Below are positions 34,094 through 46,708 of a DNA stretch of 64,000 nucleotides, one piece after another (position 1 is the stretch's first letter; each line of letters begins with the position of its first letter). The position numbers and the translations under genes were made by a program. Where the stretch lies: NCBI GenBank assembly GCA_964059195.1, contig CAXKWD010000013.1, forward strand, positions 25,024,611-25,088,610, written 5' to 3'. This stretch comes from Ectobius pallidus (taxonomy: Eukaryota > Arthropoda > Insecta > Blattodea > Ectobiidae). Below the pieces are notes generated by a model that saw nothing but the letters and a program-made list of their open reading frames with translations, searched no databases and was not told the origin of the DNA.

Positions 34094-34577
34094 CAGGCTT
34101 TAAAACTTAGTGCCCGAACCCACAGAGGGAGTTGATTCCGGTTACCAACAACCTGAGTATAGGGGGTGGAGGGTGATTGCGTAGGCTGATAAGACAGTCA
34201 TTGATAGTAATACCGAGAAGTGAATGCTCTCGTAGTACGGTGCCTCTCAAATTGGTCAACAGTGTACCTTGTCATTGTGCGTGTTTAAATTTATAATACG
34301 TGTTCGGCATGCCGAAAGTATAGTGTTCTAAAACGCAAACATATATTGAAACATTTGGGAGGGACTATTATACACAAATAGGAGAAAGTGTCGTTTTGCA
34401 TGCTTGTAATGTGAGTTTAGATAATGAGAAGTTATTTTGTGGTCTTCCTATATCTGTATTGCGGTTTGTTTACTATCACGTGAACTAGCATATGGTAGCT
34501 AGGGCATACGCCGAGCAAAGTCTGTACAGTACGGTTGCTGTTAACATATTCGATCGGGCACTAAGTTTTAAAGCCTG
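34094..34577. mobile_element. 484-bp hAT non-autonomous element
   Basis: The ends start CAGGCTTTAAAACTTAGTGC and are mirrored over 24 bp (34094-34117 and 34554-34577). The perfect 8-bp duplication GTAATTAT on both sides assigns it to the hAT superfamily. No coding capacity. The frame at 33859-34089 ends at its edge and is not related. Confidence 0.93.
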
Positions 34578-34827
34578 GTAATTATACGGTACTTTTATTT
34601 CATTTCGTATAATTTACAGAGCTTTTACTTAAAAAATTGTATGAACCATTTACTCAAAAGCTTAGCGGACTCATCCAAAATTGGATACTAGATTCGTCCT
34701 CTAAAGCGTTATTTTGCGTACTTGATACATAAATAGCTATCATTCCGCAGGAGTCCTTTGCCCCATTTAGAAGTCAATAAATGTACGGTAAGGGAAATGT
34801 AGTAATGCACGCTTAATAAAAACTATT

Positions 34828-34900
34828 TGAACCGGGTTTGATCCCGCTATCTTGGCAGCAGGAGGTCAATACCACCGACGGCGACAACAGAATAACTATT
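34828..34900 (-). mobile_element. tRNA-like SINE head fragment
   Basis: The minus strand reads GCGGGATCAAACCCGG (diverged B box, like SINE family B) near 34832-34847, preceded by a weak A-box region. Too short to assign firmly. Confidence 0.35.
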
Positions 34901-35079
34901 GCGCTTGTACAAATATGTAAACAAGCATTTAATAATCTCCGATGTAAACGGAAATCACTTTGTAATAACCACTCACTATCGAGCTCTGATAAGAATCACA
35001 ATAAAACAATTTCTTCGCTTAGTTCTAGAACAATGACGTATTAAGAGCTTGAACAACTCCTGGGCAATAAACCTTAATA

Positions 35080-35562
35080 CCGGGTGTTTATAAAGTCACC
35101 ATTTTCCACTTAAACACGTTTTTATAGACTATAAACAACACGAACATACATTTAGACATTTCGAACACAAATTCAATACATTTTAACGTGATGACCCTGC
35201 AAATCTAGGCACACGTCCCATCATTCCTCTGTAGCCCGAAACAACCTTGCTAACATATCTGGCGTTATCTGTTCCACAGCGGCATAAATGCGATTTTTCA
35301 ATTGTTCAATACCAGTGATTTTCACCTGATGCAAATTGGATTTCATAAAGCCCCAGGCGAAAAAGTCCATTGCGGTTAAATCGGGCGAACGGGGAGCCCA
35401 AAATCTTGGCGATGCACGGCCAATCCATCTCCCAGGAAAAGTGTAGTTCTGGTAGTCCCGGACAACTCTCTCAAAATGGGGAGGTGCTCCGTCTTGTTGG
35501 TAGACTACAGAATCCAAAATGCCAGGTAGGTGATACAGTTACTGTTCGCTCCGCAAACATGT
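35080..35562 (-). pseudogene. rosa-like (DD41D) mariner transposase, C-terminal relic
   Basis: The minus strand from 35517 reads VVYQQDGAPPHFERVVRDYQ, then RWIGRASPRFWAPRSPDLTA and MDFFAWGFMKSNLHQ, ending ITPDMLARLFRATEE before a stop at 35221-35223. QQDG carries the second catalytic Asp and TAMDFF the third; 41 residues separate them, the spacing of the rosa branch of mariner. Upstream, in a shifted frame, FAERTVTVSPTWHF matches the segment that normally precedes QQDG, so at least one frameshift exists; the N-terminal half and the first Asp are missing. Beyond the stop, WDVCLDLQGHHV continues the family's C-terminal block. CGGGTGTTTATAAAGTC at 35081 looks like the 3' terminal repeat. The plus-strand frame at 35370-35564 is a shadow. 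Confidence 0.8.
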
Positions 35563-36059
35563 AGGGTTAATTATACAATTTTCTGGCTTAATATTTCGTA
35601 ATTTTAACCAATAATCATATCATACCCCACAAGAAAGCTCACCTTTGAACTTTATAATCACCAATGCTTCATTCCTTTGTACCTAGAATTTATTAATAAT
35701 AATAATAATAAGCTACACTTACTGTGTAATATAAATGTTATAAAATTTTTCAACAAAATATAAATAATCCATATCCAATTAACTGGTAGCTAAACTGTTT
35801 CTATATCAAGAACATTGTTGTCATATAGGCCTACGTTATTACCTAAGATCGACTTATAATATTGCAGAGGCGAAAAGATCTGAATTCATCGTTCAATATC
35901 TCAAGAAAACTTAAATTGTAGGTTTCCAAAATATTCTGAAGTTATATCATCTTCTTTTCGTTCCAACACTTTCAATTTTGTGACGAAAGGTTGTTCCCTT
36001 TCAGCTTCTTGGAATACTTAAGAAGATGAAATTTGTCAAGCTTTAATTTCGGACACTTG
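35563..36059. other. AT-rich DNA, short (AAT)n
   Basis: (AAT)n at 35694-35711; otherwise nothing recognised. Confidence 0.5.
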
Positions 36060-36710
36060 CCGTATTTTACGGACTATAAGACGCACTTTTTTACATTGAA
36101 AATATAACCTCGAAAGTTGGGTGCGTCTAATGGTCCGAAGTACACTAAAAAAATTAAATTATGGTAAATATTGCCGGAATATGATAGTTATAAACAACGA
36201 TAAGATAGTTACAAATTTTGGCACAGACTGTACTTCAGTGCACTTCTCACAATCGTAAAACAAGGATAACTGGAAGCCAGGTATACAATGTGAAAATAAA
36301 GTAATGTTGGTTTCTTTTATACGAAAGGAGTTTTCTCCGCCGGGTGGTTTAAATGAAGGCAATGACCTCTAAACAGCCTTGTCCCGCTACACTTACCGTA
36401 TGCTAAATTGAGGGTATGGAGTGTAAAAGTATTGTCAGTCTTTCATGAGGCATTAGTTCAGTTGTTAAAATTTACGCTTTGCCACCTGTAAAGAAGAGAT
36501 TTTCTTACAACGCAGGTTTTAAGTTAGAAGTGATTTATACTGATTCCATTGTACAAGATTATAATTTATTTATGCAATGAAGTAGGCCTATATTACTCCC
36601 TTTAAAATTTTTCGTTTCGAATCACATTAAATTTCTTTTCCTTGAAATTTCTATCCTGAAATCAAGGTGCGTCTTATGGTCCGCAGCGTCTTATAGTCCG
36701 TAAAATACGG
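36060..36710. mobile_element. 651-bp TIR element with CCGTATTTTACGGACTATAA ends
   Basis: The left end CCGTATTTTACGGACTATAA (36060-36079) plus GACGC is exactly mirrored at 36686-36710. A GTGCGTCT(A/T)ATGGTCCG motif occurs in direct orientation at 36120-36137 and 36667-36684. TA follows the right end; the left flank is TG, so the duplication is uncertain. A Tc1/pogo-type assignment is possible. The internal 67-codon minus frame (36159-36362) is not transposase-like. Confidence 0.85.
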
Positions 36711-37644
36711 TATATTAACACCATCTTTATCTTTTTCAAATGTAAAGTATTCTTTAAATAAGTTATATTTTCAATACCGTCAAAATATTTCATGTGGGGG
36801 TTTGGATTAATAAGCAGATAACCGAGTTGTATAACGCCATGCTTTTATTAAATTCGTATAATGTTGTCTTTCAAATTTAAAGACAGTTTGTCATACATTT
36901 GGTAATTATATTTTTACGGACGCTAAAGAAAATCCATGTAATATATTTTCTTCTTGAATGTCTTTCACTAGCTAAGCAGGCTTCGGATTATTCATTGGTA
37001 TTAATACCAGAGTTCTTTGAACTTAAGTTTGTTTCTGGTAGATGGAAGTTTGAAATTATTATACGACATGATTTAAGTTAATATTAGCATTTGCACTTGA
37101 ACGTCTATTACCCCAGCCAGCTGTGTTCACGTTATTGGATTCCATTCCTCTCTCTGGCAGTGATGAACTATGCCTACCAGTGCAGTAGCATGGAACTGTT
37201 ATTACAAAAGGGGACTACGTGTAAAGAAACACGACAGTGGGATCTTAGTTTCTTTGTTGTCAATGCATCGTGTAACGTTATTGAATAACTCAGCTACTCA
37301 CGAAATGAGAACTGTGGCATCACATCTCAGTACGAAAACTCTGCATGCAAGTTGTTTTATTTCTTATAATTTGTCGTCATATACATTCCCTAACCCATCG
37401 ATATAAGAGTTTGAATAGCTGGAACATATTGAAAAATATAGCTCTCTTCATAGGGATGAGTAGTCAGTGGCAGTCAAGCCGTTATGCGATCTGAATAACC
37501 CTGCTGGATATGGTAGACGAATAGGTCGGTTATTATCATTGTAGGTCAAGAGTTAGGGCATTTTATGTATTTTTCAAAATCTCATTAATAGTTAAGGTAT
37601 TACTGTAACATAATATCTCAAGTGTTCTAAAGTTATATTTACTA

Positions 37645-37677
<33 letters not shown>

Positions 37678-38228
37678 TAATGTAGGTAGCAGTAGAAGTA
37701 GTAGAGGTAGTAATCATGATCACGATCGTAAAAAACACCTCATGTCTTCTTTCGAACTCCATTTTATTAGTACAGCATAGAAAAGAATTCAACGCCTCGT
37801 ACAGAAGATTCTTAATAGAAAGAACAAAAAATGTTGTGGTAAAAAGTTTATGACGAAAGAAATGAGATTCCGACGTGAGGAAAATAGGGAGTAGGATTAA
37901 GGCCAACAAGAACAACAATGCGTCGATGAAGATGAAGAACAAGGACACAAACATGAGAAGTTCTATAGGCTTAAGGATCCTTTTTTATGTTTTCTAAATA
38001 AGAAGCAACACGACAGAAAGGAATGAGTATTTCCTTTTCTAAAGCAACTGGAGCTCTCCTAATGTATTCTAATAGACTTGATTATGTACTCAAATTGATT
38101 TGTGACAATCAATGTCAAGAAGGAGCTTATCTCTCCAGACATCATTTGGAGGAAACTTTTTTTTAAGTCAAAATGAGTCAAAGGTTATCAAAGCAAAAGC
38201 TAACTTTGCTATAGGAATCGCATTTCAT
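36711..38228. other. unassigned; (ATT)n microsatellite
   Basis: (ATT)n at 37648-37676. Frames at 36899-37081, 37091-37406 and minus 37592-37954 lack domains; the last crosses the microsatellite and encodes an Asn run. Confidence 0.5.
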
Positions 38229-38270
38229 GTATACAGGGTGAACAAAAAAGTAGGCCTAAACTTTGGGTAG
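38229..38270 (+). mobile_element. possible mariner-type terminal repeat, solitary
   Basis: TATACAGGGTGAACAAAAAAGT resembles the CAGGGTGTT(C)AAAAAGT ends of mariner-group elements (compare 23646 and 35081), but no partner end was found. Confidence 0.3.
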
Positions 38271-40327
38271 TTGTTAGAGGGTGAAATTACCGTATATGAT
38301 CATAGGTCCAAAAATGATTTATTTCTCTACACTTGCACCATACTGCAGAATAATCGAAAACAGAACTGTGGAAAAAGAGAAAATCATATGGAATCGTACT
38401 AAAAACAGATCTGGTGGATAACAGAACATGAAATTACTAATAGATTTGTTACATTAGTTTTACTTTCTGTTTTTAAAATATTCTACATTGTAAAGTTAAG
38501 AAATGAGGTATGATTATAGAAAATATATTTTTTTTAAAGAATTAAGTATTATACAAGATATCTGTCTGGTCAGTAAGATTATTACACAGAACTCAAACAA
38601 CTTCATAAATAGCCTATATCACGTTTTTGCGGAAGAAAACAGATTTTTAATGTGGCAAACTAACTTGATGACAACTGTAACTGGCGAAATAGGCGAGTAA
38701 AATTTTCATGCATTACTGGCAGAAGCACAAAAAGTAGTACTTTTCAAATGTCGCCAGTAACACCTATTTAATGCGCCCAAGCAACATGAAATTATGCATA
38801 GTTTTACTCCAGGGTACCGGTACCTGTAAGAGTTTTTATACTGTATAACCCAATAATCTTGCTTTTTTACCAAAATGGTTAAACTAACACTTGTGTCATA
38901 CCTGTCGAAGTAAAACGCAGATTTAGCAGAAGCACAATATCGTTTTCCTTCTTATATCTGTGTTGTCAAATCGATTTTTCTATCTGCGACAAAAAGTTTT
39001 ACTGCATTGCAGGATATATGATTTTTGTACTGCACATATGATACAGTATTGAGTTATATTCTTTATCTCCCTGCCTAATTCTATACCAATGTAAGTGTCA
39101 GTATATTAAGTACTAAATCTGGATGTATATTCTTATCCCTTTGTGTTATAGACACGATGTATGGTATTTGGACCAGATGAAATAATAGGAGGTTGCAGTT
39201 ACTCACAGTCATATATAAAGGGATTTCTGAAAGCATACAAACATTCGCATATATATGTTAAGTACGTTATATGTTTACGTTTTAAGCAAAATATCAATTT
39301 AAGGGTGTATGACAAAATTGCACAGAATTAAAACACTGATTTATGGAAGTTATACATTCCCTCAAGAATAGATGCAGATTAAAAAATAAATAATAAACGA
39401 GCCGTAGGACTTAAGGGGGAAAAGGGAATTTCGACGTTTAAAGGGATAATTTTATGATACTTTTTAATTTTTTTTCTGAGAGAAGGAAAATCAATTACGT
39501 ACAGTTCTCCACAAATATAAATGACCAAAATGATCCAACTTGTAGCAAAAAAAACCTACATATTATGCCTTCTTCCCTCCTGTTTCCCACACAAGCCTTT
39601 CAAGATTCCACTGACTCTCGATACGGTTGACAATTAATGCAAGGAGTTGACAAGTGGGCCTATATTACATTTAATTCGCAGAACTGAACTCTTAACAGCA
39701 CACGTCAGTATTAATAATTTGGCATACACTCCTTGACTTTCACTGTTACGTAGTGTAAAATTCCATAGAAGTAATGCCGGTAAATATGAAATTTCTATTT
39801 TTCACATAAAGGCAATACGAATTTCAACCGAAAGGGATGAAATAGCCCACTGTAAACCATTATTCATAAAATTGGAGATTATAGCATTAGTACCTCTATT
39901 AACTTCTACTAGATCTAATTCATCATGTTTAAGGAAACTAATATCTGCTTCCAATGAACAGAAACTATAATGAACATTTAATTAGATTTTGTAGTATCAT
40001 CAAAGATTAAGTATTCGGTTCTAAGAAATAGGTTAGAGGTTATAATAATCAGGCTGACGACATAATATATTATAACTTTATGCCTACATAGGTTTTGAAA
40101 AGTTAAAAGAATATATTTTGTATGTTAAATTTTTGCTTGTATAGGCCACGCTAACTTAATGAAATTAATGTGATATTGTTTTTCTGTAAACATAAACCTA
40201 ACTTAGAAAATATGTCTGTCAACATTAGCAATTAACATTGGTTACCTTCCCGATTTCGTTACAGCGGGTAAAAGATAAGGCAATTCATTAAACAAACTTA
40301 TTATAATATATTTATAAGAATATAAGA

Positions 40328-40368
<41 letters not shown>

Positions 40369-40747
40369 GCAACAACAACTTACACAGGCTTCTGGTCTCT
40401 AATTATCAGTTTGAATATTTAATTCAACCTACATATTCAATTACTTGCAATGTAAAAATATAAGTGCATAGCCAAAGCGCATAGAAATACAGAAATTCTA
40501 TGGCTTACTTTTCGATACGCACCTGAAATTGGGTGGAATTACAAGATAAACCTTCCACAATGTAAGGAAAATCTCTTAAAACTCGCAGGAATGTTAGAGT
40601 AGAGAATACTTAGATTGCATAAATGAGGGGTAGTGTAAACCCTTCGGCTTCTCAACACTGCGACCTTAATATATCTATTGTGAATACCCTATACCCTATT
40701 CTAGCAGTCACCACTTTAATTTAAGGCTGTTTAATATAACCTATAAT
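38271..40747. other. AT-rich DNA; (AAT)n; no gene
   Basis: (AAT)n at 40333-40368. A short inverted pair TTACTGGC/GCCAGTAA lies at 38714-38761. The 65-codon frame at 38503-38700 has no motif. Confidence 0.5.
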
Positions 40748-40877
40748 TTTCCTGGGTGATGTCCAGTCCTTAACCCGGGGATTTTTCGTTGCTGAAAAAC
40801 CCACTACCCGGCCGGGAATCGAACCCGGACCGCCCGGGAGGAAGGCAAGTATGCTACCTATGCACCCGGCGGACGCC
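40748..40877 (-). mobile_element. tRNA-derived SINE (family F)
   Basis: The minus strand from 40877 reads GGCGTCCGCCGGGTGCATAG with an A-box-like TAGGTAGCATA and a perfect B box GGTTCGATTCC (about 40816-40826). It continues through GGGTTTTTCAGCAACG, a segment shared in style with SINE family B (GGTTTTTCAGGACG). The high GC content contrasts with the AT-rich flanks. Confidence 0.75.
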
Positions 40878-43800
40878 TGAATACTTATTTTATACTAAAA
40901 TACTGTAGTTTGGGTTTGAGTACTCTTTTGGGCACTAAGTATCTTGATTAAAAGACAACTTTGAAAATATAATAACAGTAATAGAATTTCCTGTCTTTTA
41001 AGGAAGCAATAGGCCTACCTAATGAGAGATACGTGATTCCTAACCATTCTACATTGTTACACCCCCAGTTATTGCAATTACCAGGACGTTTGAAGCAAAA
41101 TAGGTAAAGTGCTTTTAATTAAAATTTACTTTACTCACAATTGAAAATTAAAAATCTGTAATGCACTTCTGCAAGGTCGCTTCACGCCACACTAAGCCAG
41201 ACTAAAATTTGAATGTGTATCGGCTGCTTTCAATTCCTTTTCAGATAAGTACATGGACCCGTGATGGTTCGAATTTTACGTTAAGCTGTAATATTCTGGT
41301 AACAACTTCAGTAGTGATAAAATCGTGGGATATCCTCTAGTAGACTGGCTAGCCACATTCACTACGATCCTTCTTGTAAAACATGTAGGACCTCATGCAC
41401 ACCCAGTCAAAATGAAAATTCCGGGTCGTTCAAAAGTTAAGGGGTGACAGAAATGTTGATTTAGTCAATTTGGTAAAATATTCGATTTGTGGATTTTCGA
41501 GTGAGAAAATTAAGCATACTGTAAGATTATAATTGGCCAAAATATCATGCCGATTGGACACATGGAACAGGCGCTATACTGGCAACATTTTCAAAACTCA
41601 GTGCGCTTCGAACTGCTAATGCACGTAAACTTTAATCCCGGTTTCAATTCCCATGTTATTTTGCCTCATCCAAAATCTATCTTCTCCCAAAAGACAGATA
41701 TACAGCTTTTTCAAAATTAACTACACAATGTGTGTAATAAAATGTCTGATCAGATTTTATGTATAGGACTTAGTTTTATACTTAAATTTATATAATTATA
41801 TATAGTATAATCATAGGTCAGTTTATTTAAACTTTTTATTATTTCTGGGTAAAATAATTTAAAATCCATAATAAAGTAGCAAAGGAAGCTTCAAAGAAAC
41901 TCACATAAAAATTTCTGGCTAATATTTTAATATATGTCGGAGGAGGTAGATTTCAGTTTTGATTAAACAGTTAAATTAAATAATTAATCACCATCTCAAA
42001 AAGAAATTAAGGTATGAAAATAAAATTTTAAACTTCAATTTGTTTGGATTTTAATTATATGTACCAAACTTAAAGTTCCTGGGACAAATAGTTTAGACAA
42101 CGACTCTAAACACTTCGGTCATCCCTTAAGCGTCAATCGTGCATGCTTTGCTCATTCAGGAGTGCCAAGTTTTGTGTAAAGGCTATGTAAATTTTTATGG
42201 TTAGATTATATTCATGGATAACTATTTATGAAAATATAAGGAACGGGCACCCTTCAACGAAAATAGGGTGACGCATTCCATCTGGCGAGGTCCATGTGTA
42301 GGCCTATTTCTGAATATCACGATGTGGGAATGTTGTACTTTTTACGATCAAATTTTTAGATTTGCAAAATTCACTGGTCTAACCCCATTGTCGTTGCTCT
42401 GAAAGTGGAGACTTTCGTTCCCAATTGTGGGCTTGAAAACATCCCCCTTCCTACTTTCGCATTGAAACTCCTAGTACAATTTGCATGTGATATTCCAATG
42501 TTAATGATAATAATATATATGGAGCAAAGTCATATCCCGGGATATATAAAGCACATGTTATGTGCAAAATGTATACTTTCCAGAAAAAATGTTATACTAA
42601 GCTAGTTATCATAGGTATCATTTATCAGAGCGAGTTTCAAGTCGCGAGTTGCAATTATAATGCCAGTTTGACGAGTAATGTGTAATATTTAATAAAATGT
42701 ATTTATGTTAAATTATTTTAATATAATTTAAAAAGCATTCATGATATATAATCAATGTGACTTTTCCGTGAACAAAACACGATCAGTTAATAGATATAAA
42801 TTATTCAAGAAGGACTATTGTATGCAAAAATTTAAATCAAAGCTGTCTTGCTCAAAGAATAATTATATTATTGTTATAATTCCTAGCGATCCATACTGGT
42901 AAATACTATTTCTTGAAATATGTTTAACTCGTAAGATCAGATGTAACATGCTCAGCTGCGGACGAGTCTACTGTGCCGAAAAGTAGTGAAATGATAGCTT
43001 TCACCTCCCAACTCCGGTCACTCGCGTTTTACCAGTGTACATCCATGCTGTTGACGTTATGTCTTTATAATGTTTATAGGAGGTGATTACAGTTATTAAA
43101 TGCCAACGATGTTGAAATATGGACTACAATTCCCATGTGTGAGAATATATTATATCGCTGATTTCAGAACAGATGTGATTCTGATACTGTATTTTGCAGA
43201 ATAAATCTCAACGTACTGTGACAATGGTGACGTATGCATAGGTCACTGCCTACAGTCTCTGAACTGGTTAGAATATAAAGAAAAGAGGACTTCTCCTTAT
43301 CACTTCTGTACGGGTTGATACAGAAAATGCTATGAATATTGAGTGGATCAGATATGTGATTGGCTGATTTCAGACTCATTCTTATGTGTTTATTGGTCCA
43401 AATCGAAAGAAAGGGATATGAGCTAAATAGTCATAGGTAATCCCACGAGAGCTGACGAGTTTACCGAAAGATTCATGAGTGCAAATCATGGGGTTGGATT
43501 TATTAAGACTATGACATCAATAAAATTATCAGATTATATAAATATTAACAAATTTCTTACTTCCGTTATTTTTTAAATCAAACTGTGTCAGCTGTCAGAT
43601 CATGCCATACTAAAAGAAATAATCGATTATCGAATGTGTATCAGATTCTAACCATTGCTGCTAAGAGCGCGTATGAGAAGTGTGAACTCACGAAATAGAA
43701 GAAGAATGAAGAACTTAATTTTACTTGTGATGTTAGAAAATTGTAATAGTGTTAATTAAAATGACGCCAGTGATGAAGCAGCTTTATTCTTATTAAATAT

Positions 43801-44196
43801 AACTTTATAAGCAAGATTCCATGAAGATGGGTAAATGTAACCGAAAGGCCCAGGAGTGAATAAAAGAAGTTGCAAATAAAGTTATTATATAAATTTATCG
43901 ATCGTGTTCAACGGTACATCTTAGTAAGAATTTAACATTATTTAAGATAACCTAAAGTCAGAGCGGAATAAAAGCATACGAACTGGCTTGCACCGAATCG
44001 AAATTCTGTTTTTAAACTACGTACATTTAAAATGTTTCAATAATCAAATAAGTTATATTACATAAAATAATGAATTTTTATCATGTTCTCCGACAGCAAT
44101 ACAGATGTGTTATGACGTATTAATGCCTACATAACGACACCAATAACAAGCTGGCGTTCTACCAAATAAAATTGGAACCCTTGCAAGCATATTATA
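40878..44196. other. longest featureless stretch
   Basis: About 3.3 kb of AT-rich DNA with no TIR pair, SINE head, domain or long frame that I can support. Frames at 42405-42605 and minus 43164-43379 look random. Confidence 0.5.
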
Positions 44197-44198
44197 TA

Positions 44199-44910
44199 CA
44201 GTGTGTCCCACGCAAGAGTTGGCCAGTGACGCGGGTTCCTGCGGCGCGGCGGGCACAGCTCCAACTCCCGAGCGATCGGGTGAAATATCTACGCTAATGA
44301 AGCCGCGATCGGTGTTATGATTCAGGTTCTCACACTTACAGTTAAAATTACAATGAAAATAAACACGTATCTCATCACAAGGGATGTTGGAAATGTTCTC
44401 CTATCGCATCCACACAACACTGACACCATTTTAGGAAATTTTCTTTCACGCGCATAAGTTCAGCTTCCGAGACAGAGTTCATTTCTCTTGTGATAGGCCT
44501 TTGTGATATTGTCTTTAAGTTCTTCTAACAGTATGTGAATATTATTTATGGAGAAACTTGAAAAATAATGTGTATAGGTCAACTTCCCATACATTAGAAG
44601 ATCTTAAAGACAATATCACACGAGAAATTAACTTTATCTCGGAAGCTGAACTTACGCGCGTGAAAGAAAATTTCTTAAAAAGGTGCCAGTATTGTGTGGA
44701 TGCAAGAGGAGAACATTTCCAACATCTTTTGTGATGAGGTACGTGGTTATTTTCATTGTAATTCCAACTGTAAATGTGAGAACCTGAATCATAACGCCAT
44801 TAGCGGCTTTATTAGCGTAGATATTTCACCCGCTCGCTCGGGAGTTAGAGCTGTAGTCGGCGCGACGCAGAAACCCGCATGATTGGCCAACTCTTGCGTG
44901 GGACACACTG
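44199..44910. mobile_element. 712-bp foldback mariner element made of inverted transposase ends
   Basis: CAGTGTGTCCCACGCAAGAG at 44199 is mirrored at 44891-44910 and TA flanks both sides. The two arms (44199-44528 and about 44597-44910) are inverted copies, about 85-90 percent identical, around a loop of about 70 bp. Each arm encodes, reading outward, the C-terminal end of a mariner-group transposase (separate entry), so the element is a 3' end duplicated in inverted orientation. Confidence 0.9.
44597..44733 (+). pseudogene. mariner transposase C-terminal end in the right arm
   Basis: The frame reads LEDLKDNITREINFISEAEL, then TRVKENFLKRCQYCVDARGE and HFQHLL before a TGA at 44731-44733. This matches the last 50 or so residues of mariner/rosa-type transposases (L+..I......is...l..v..nf..R...C....G.HF..LL). 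The left arm holds the same sequence on the minus strand (about 44528-44390) with stops and frame changes. Nothing catalytic is present. Confidence 0.75.
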
Positions 44911-45039
44911 TATTATAAACGATCGTGATTGGTCCATATCTCAGACTGTGCTAAACGTTATAGGTCAATATCAAATACCCATCGTATGAAAGAAATAGTC
45001 TATATAAAAGTAAAATTAAAGTGTTCCCTAATACTGCCA

Positions 45040-45230
45040 TGTAGTCTCAGAAGGTTCCAGGAGGTTGAGGCTCCCAGGTTTTTAGACAATCGGAACATGA
45101 AGGTGGTAAGATTGTTAGCCTTACGCACCGGCCGCCTTTACCCCCAGGATTGCTCCTGGTACTCATTTCTATTAGAGGCTCTGTCGACACCAGAGCCATA
45201 GTACCACCAGAAGGATTAGGACAATTAAAA
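45040..45230. repeat. interspersed repeat familiar from cockroach predicted proteins
   Basis: The plus strand reads EAPRFLDNRNMKVVRLLALR followed by TGRLYPQ; the minus strand reads GGKGGRCVRLTILPPSCSDC followed by LKTWEPQPPG. I recall closely similar peptides recurring in predicted proteins of cockroaches and other insects, which marks this as a high-copy repeat. Its class is unknown to me. It ends where the reverse transcriptase relic begins. Confidence 0.5.
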
Positions 45231-45240
45231 AACTCCAAAC

Positions 45241-46708
45241 TTGATATATAATCCAGTAGACCTGCTAACAATGGAAGAATTAGAAACAGTATTGAATTCT
45301 TGTAAAAACAAGAAGAGTCCGGGAATGGATAATGTAAATATTGAATTATTGAAGTATGCCCCTATAGAAATTAAAACAAGATTCTTAAGTATTTTGAATA
45401 TATGCTGGATGACATATCAGATCCCACAAGCATGGAAAGAAGCATTGGTCTGCTCAATATTCAAGAAAGGAGATCGTACAAATTGCAATAATTATAGAGG
45501 CATAAGTCTTTTGAATGTTCCTTATAAAATATATGCAAAGATGTTAGCAAGAAGGCTGGACACTATATCAAATACTCTACTAAGAGAGGAGCAACACGGG
45601 TTTAGGACAGGAAGATCATGTACTGACTGCGTATTCATTATTAAACAAATAATTTAAAAAAGACGTGAATTTAATCTCTCAACCCATATGTTGTTTATAG
45701 ACTACGTCAAAGCCTTTGATATGGTTAAAAGAAGGAAACTGTGGGATGTCATGGTTGAAAAAGGATACCCTCAACATTTAATTAAGACGTTGAAAGTCTA
45801 GTATCATGATACTTCAATAAGTATAAATAAAAATTCAAAGAAGAAAGTAGTCGTAAATCAGGGGGTCAGACAAGGATGCCCTCTGTCTCCAGGGCTTTTT
45901 AACATCTATATTGACGCGGCCATAGATGAATGGCAAAGGCAGTTAGAAAGGCATTTTAAAGTAGGAAGTTTTAATTTAGACACTATATTATTTGCTGACG
46001 ATCAAGTCATCCTCTCAGAGTCTGAAGAAGGGTTACAGAGAGCCACACATAAGTTACAAGAAGTAACAATAAATTATAATCTTAAAATCTCAATAGATAA
46101 AACCAAGGTAATGGCGTTCCGAGGTAAGGATCCCATTAGATCGAAAATAGAATTAAACGGAAAAATAATTGAGCAAGTAAATAATTTTAACTATTTGGGA
46201 TGTTCAATTGCATATGACGAAGACCGGGATCTAGAACAAAAACTATCTAAATTCCAATATATGTGTGGTACTATTTATAGAACTCTAAGGAATAAAACAA
46301 GAACAGAGACAATATTAAGATTTTACAAAGTTCTAGCGGTTCCACTTCTAACTTACGGCTGTGAGAATTGGGCTCTTAATAGAGCAAAGAAAAGGAAAAT
46401 TGAATCTGCAGAGATGAGATTTCTGAGAAGAATATTAGGATATACTTTATGGGACCACAAACAAAATACTGATATAAGAAACCAACTCCAATTTTTTAAT
46501 TTACAAGAAAAAATGGAGCTTTTGAAAAGACAGTGGTATGACCATATTGAAAGAATGGATCTTAGCAGATTGACTAAACAAATTTTTTTGTACACTCCGG
46601 TTGGTAAAAGATCAATTGGAAGACCACGAACTCGATGGGAAGATGACCTTTGAGGCGGAACAGACTGGAAAGTCTAAACCCTGATGTAGAAGAAGAAGAA
46701 GAAAAACT
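45241..46708 (+). pseudogene. RTE-like non-LTR retrotransposon, 5'-truncated reverse transcriptase
   Basis: One frame runs from about 45241 to 46653, broken only by TAA at 45655-45657 and TAG at 45799-45801. Reverse transcriptase motifs appear in order: KNKKSPGMDNVNIELLKYA, FKKGDRTNCNNYRGISLLN, EEQHGFRTGRSCTDCVF, the palm FIDYVKAFD, GVRQGCPLSPGLFNIYI, catalytic FADD in ILFADDQVIL, and YLGCSI. The C-terminal region has LTYGCENWALNRAKKRKIES, FLRRILGYT and the ending GRPRTRWEDD. A one-base loss near 46650 turns the last codons into a stop; in the next frame LRRNRLESLNPDVEEEE runs into a (GAA)n tail, as in RTE-type 3' ends. The endonuclease domain is absent, as in most truncated LINE copies. Confidence 0.88.

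Noticed and set aside
44929..45201. 90-codon plus-strand frame as a gene
   Set aside because: Most of it is the interspersed repeat at 45040-45230, which reads open on both strands.
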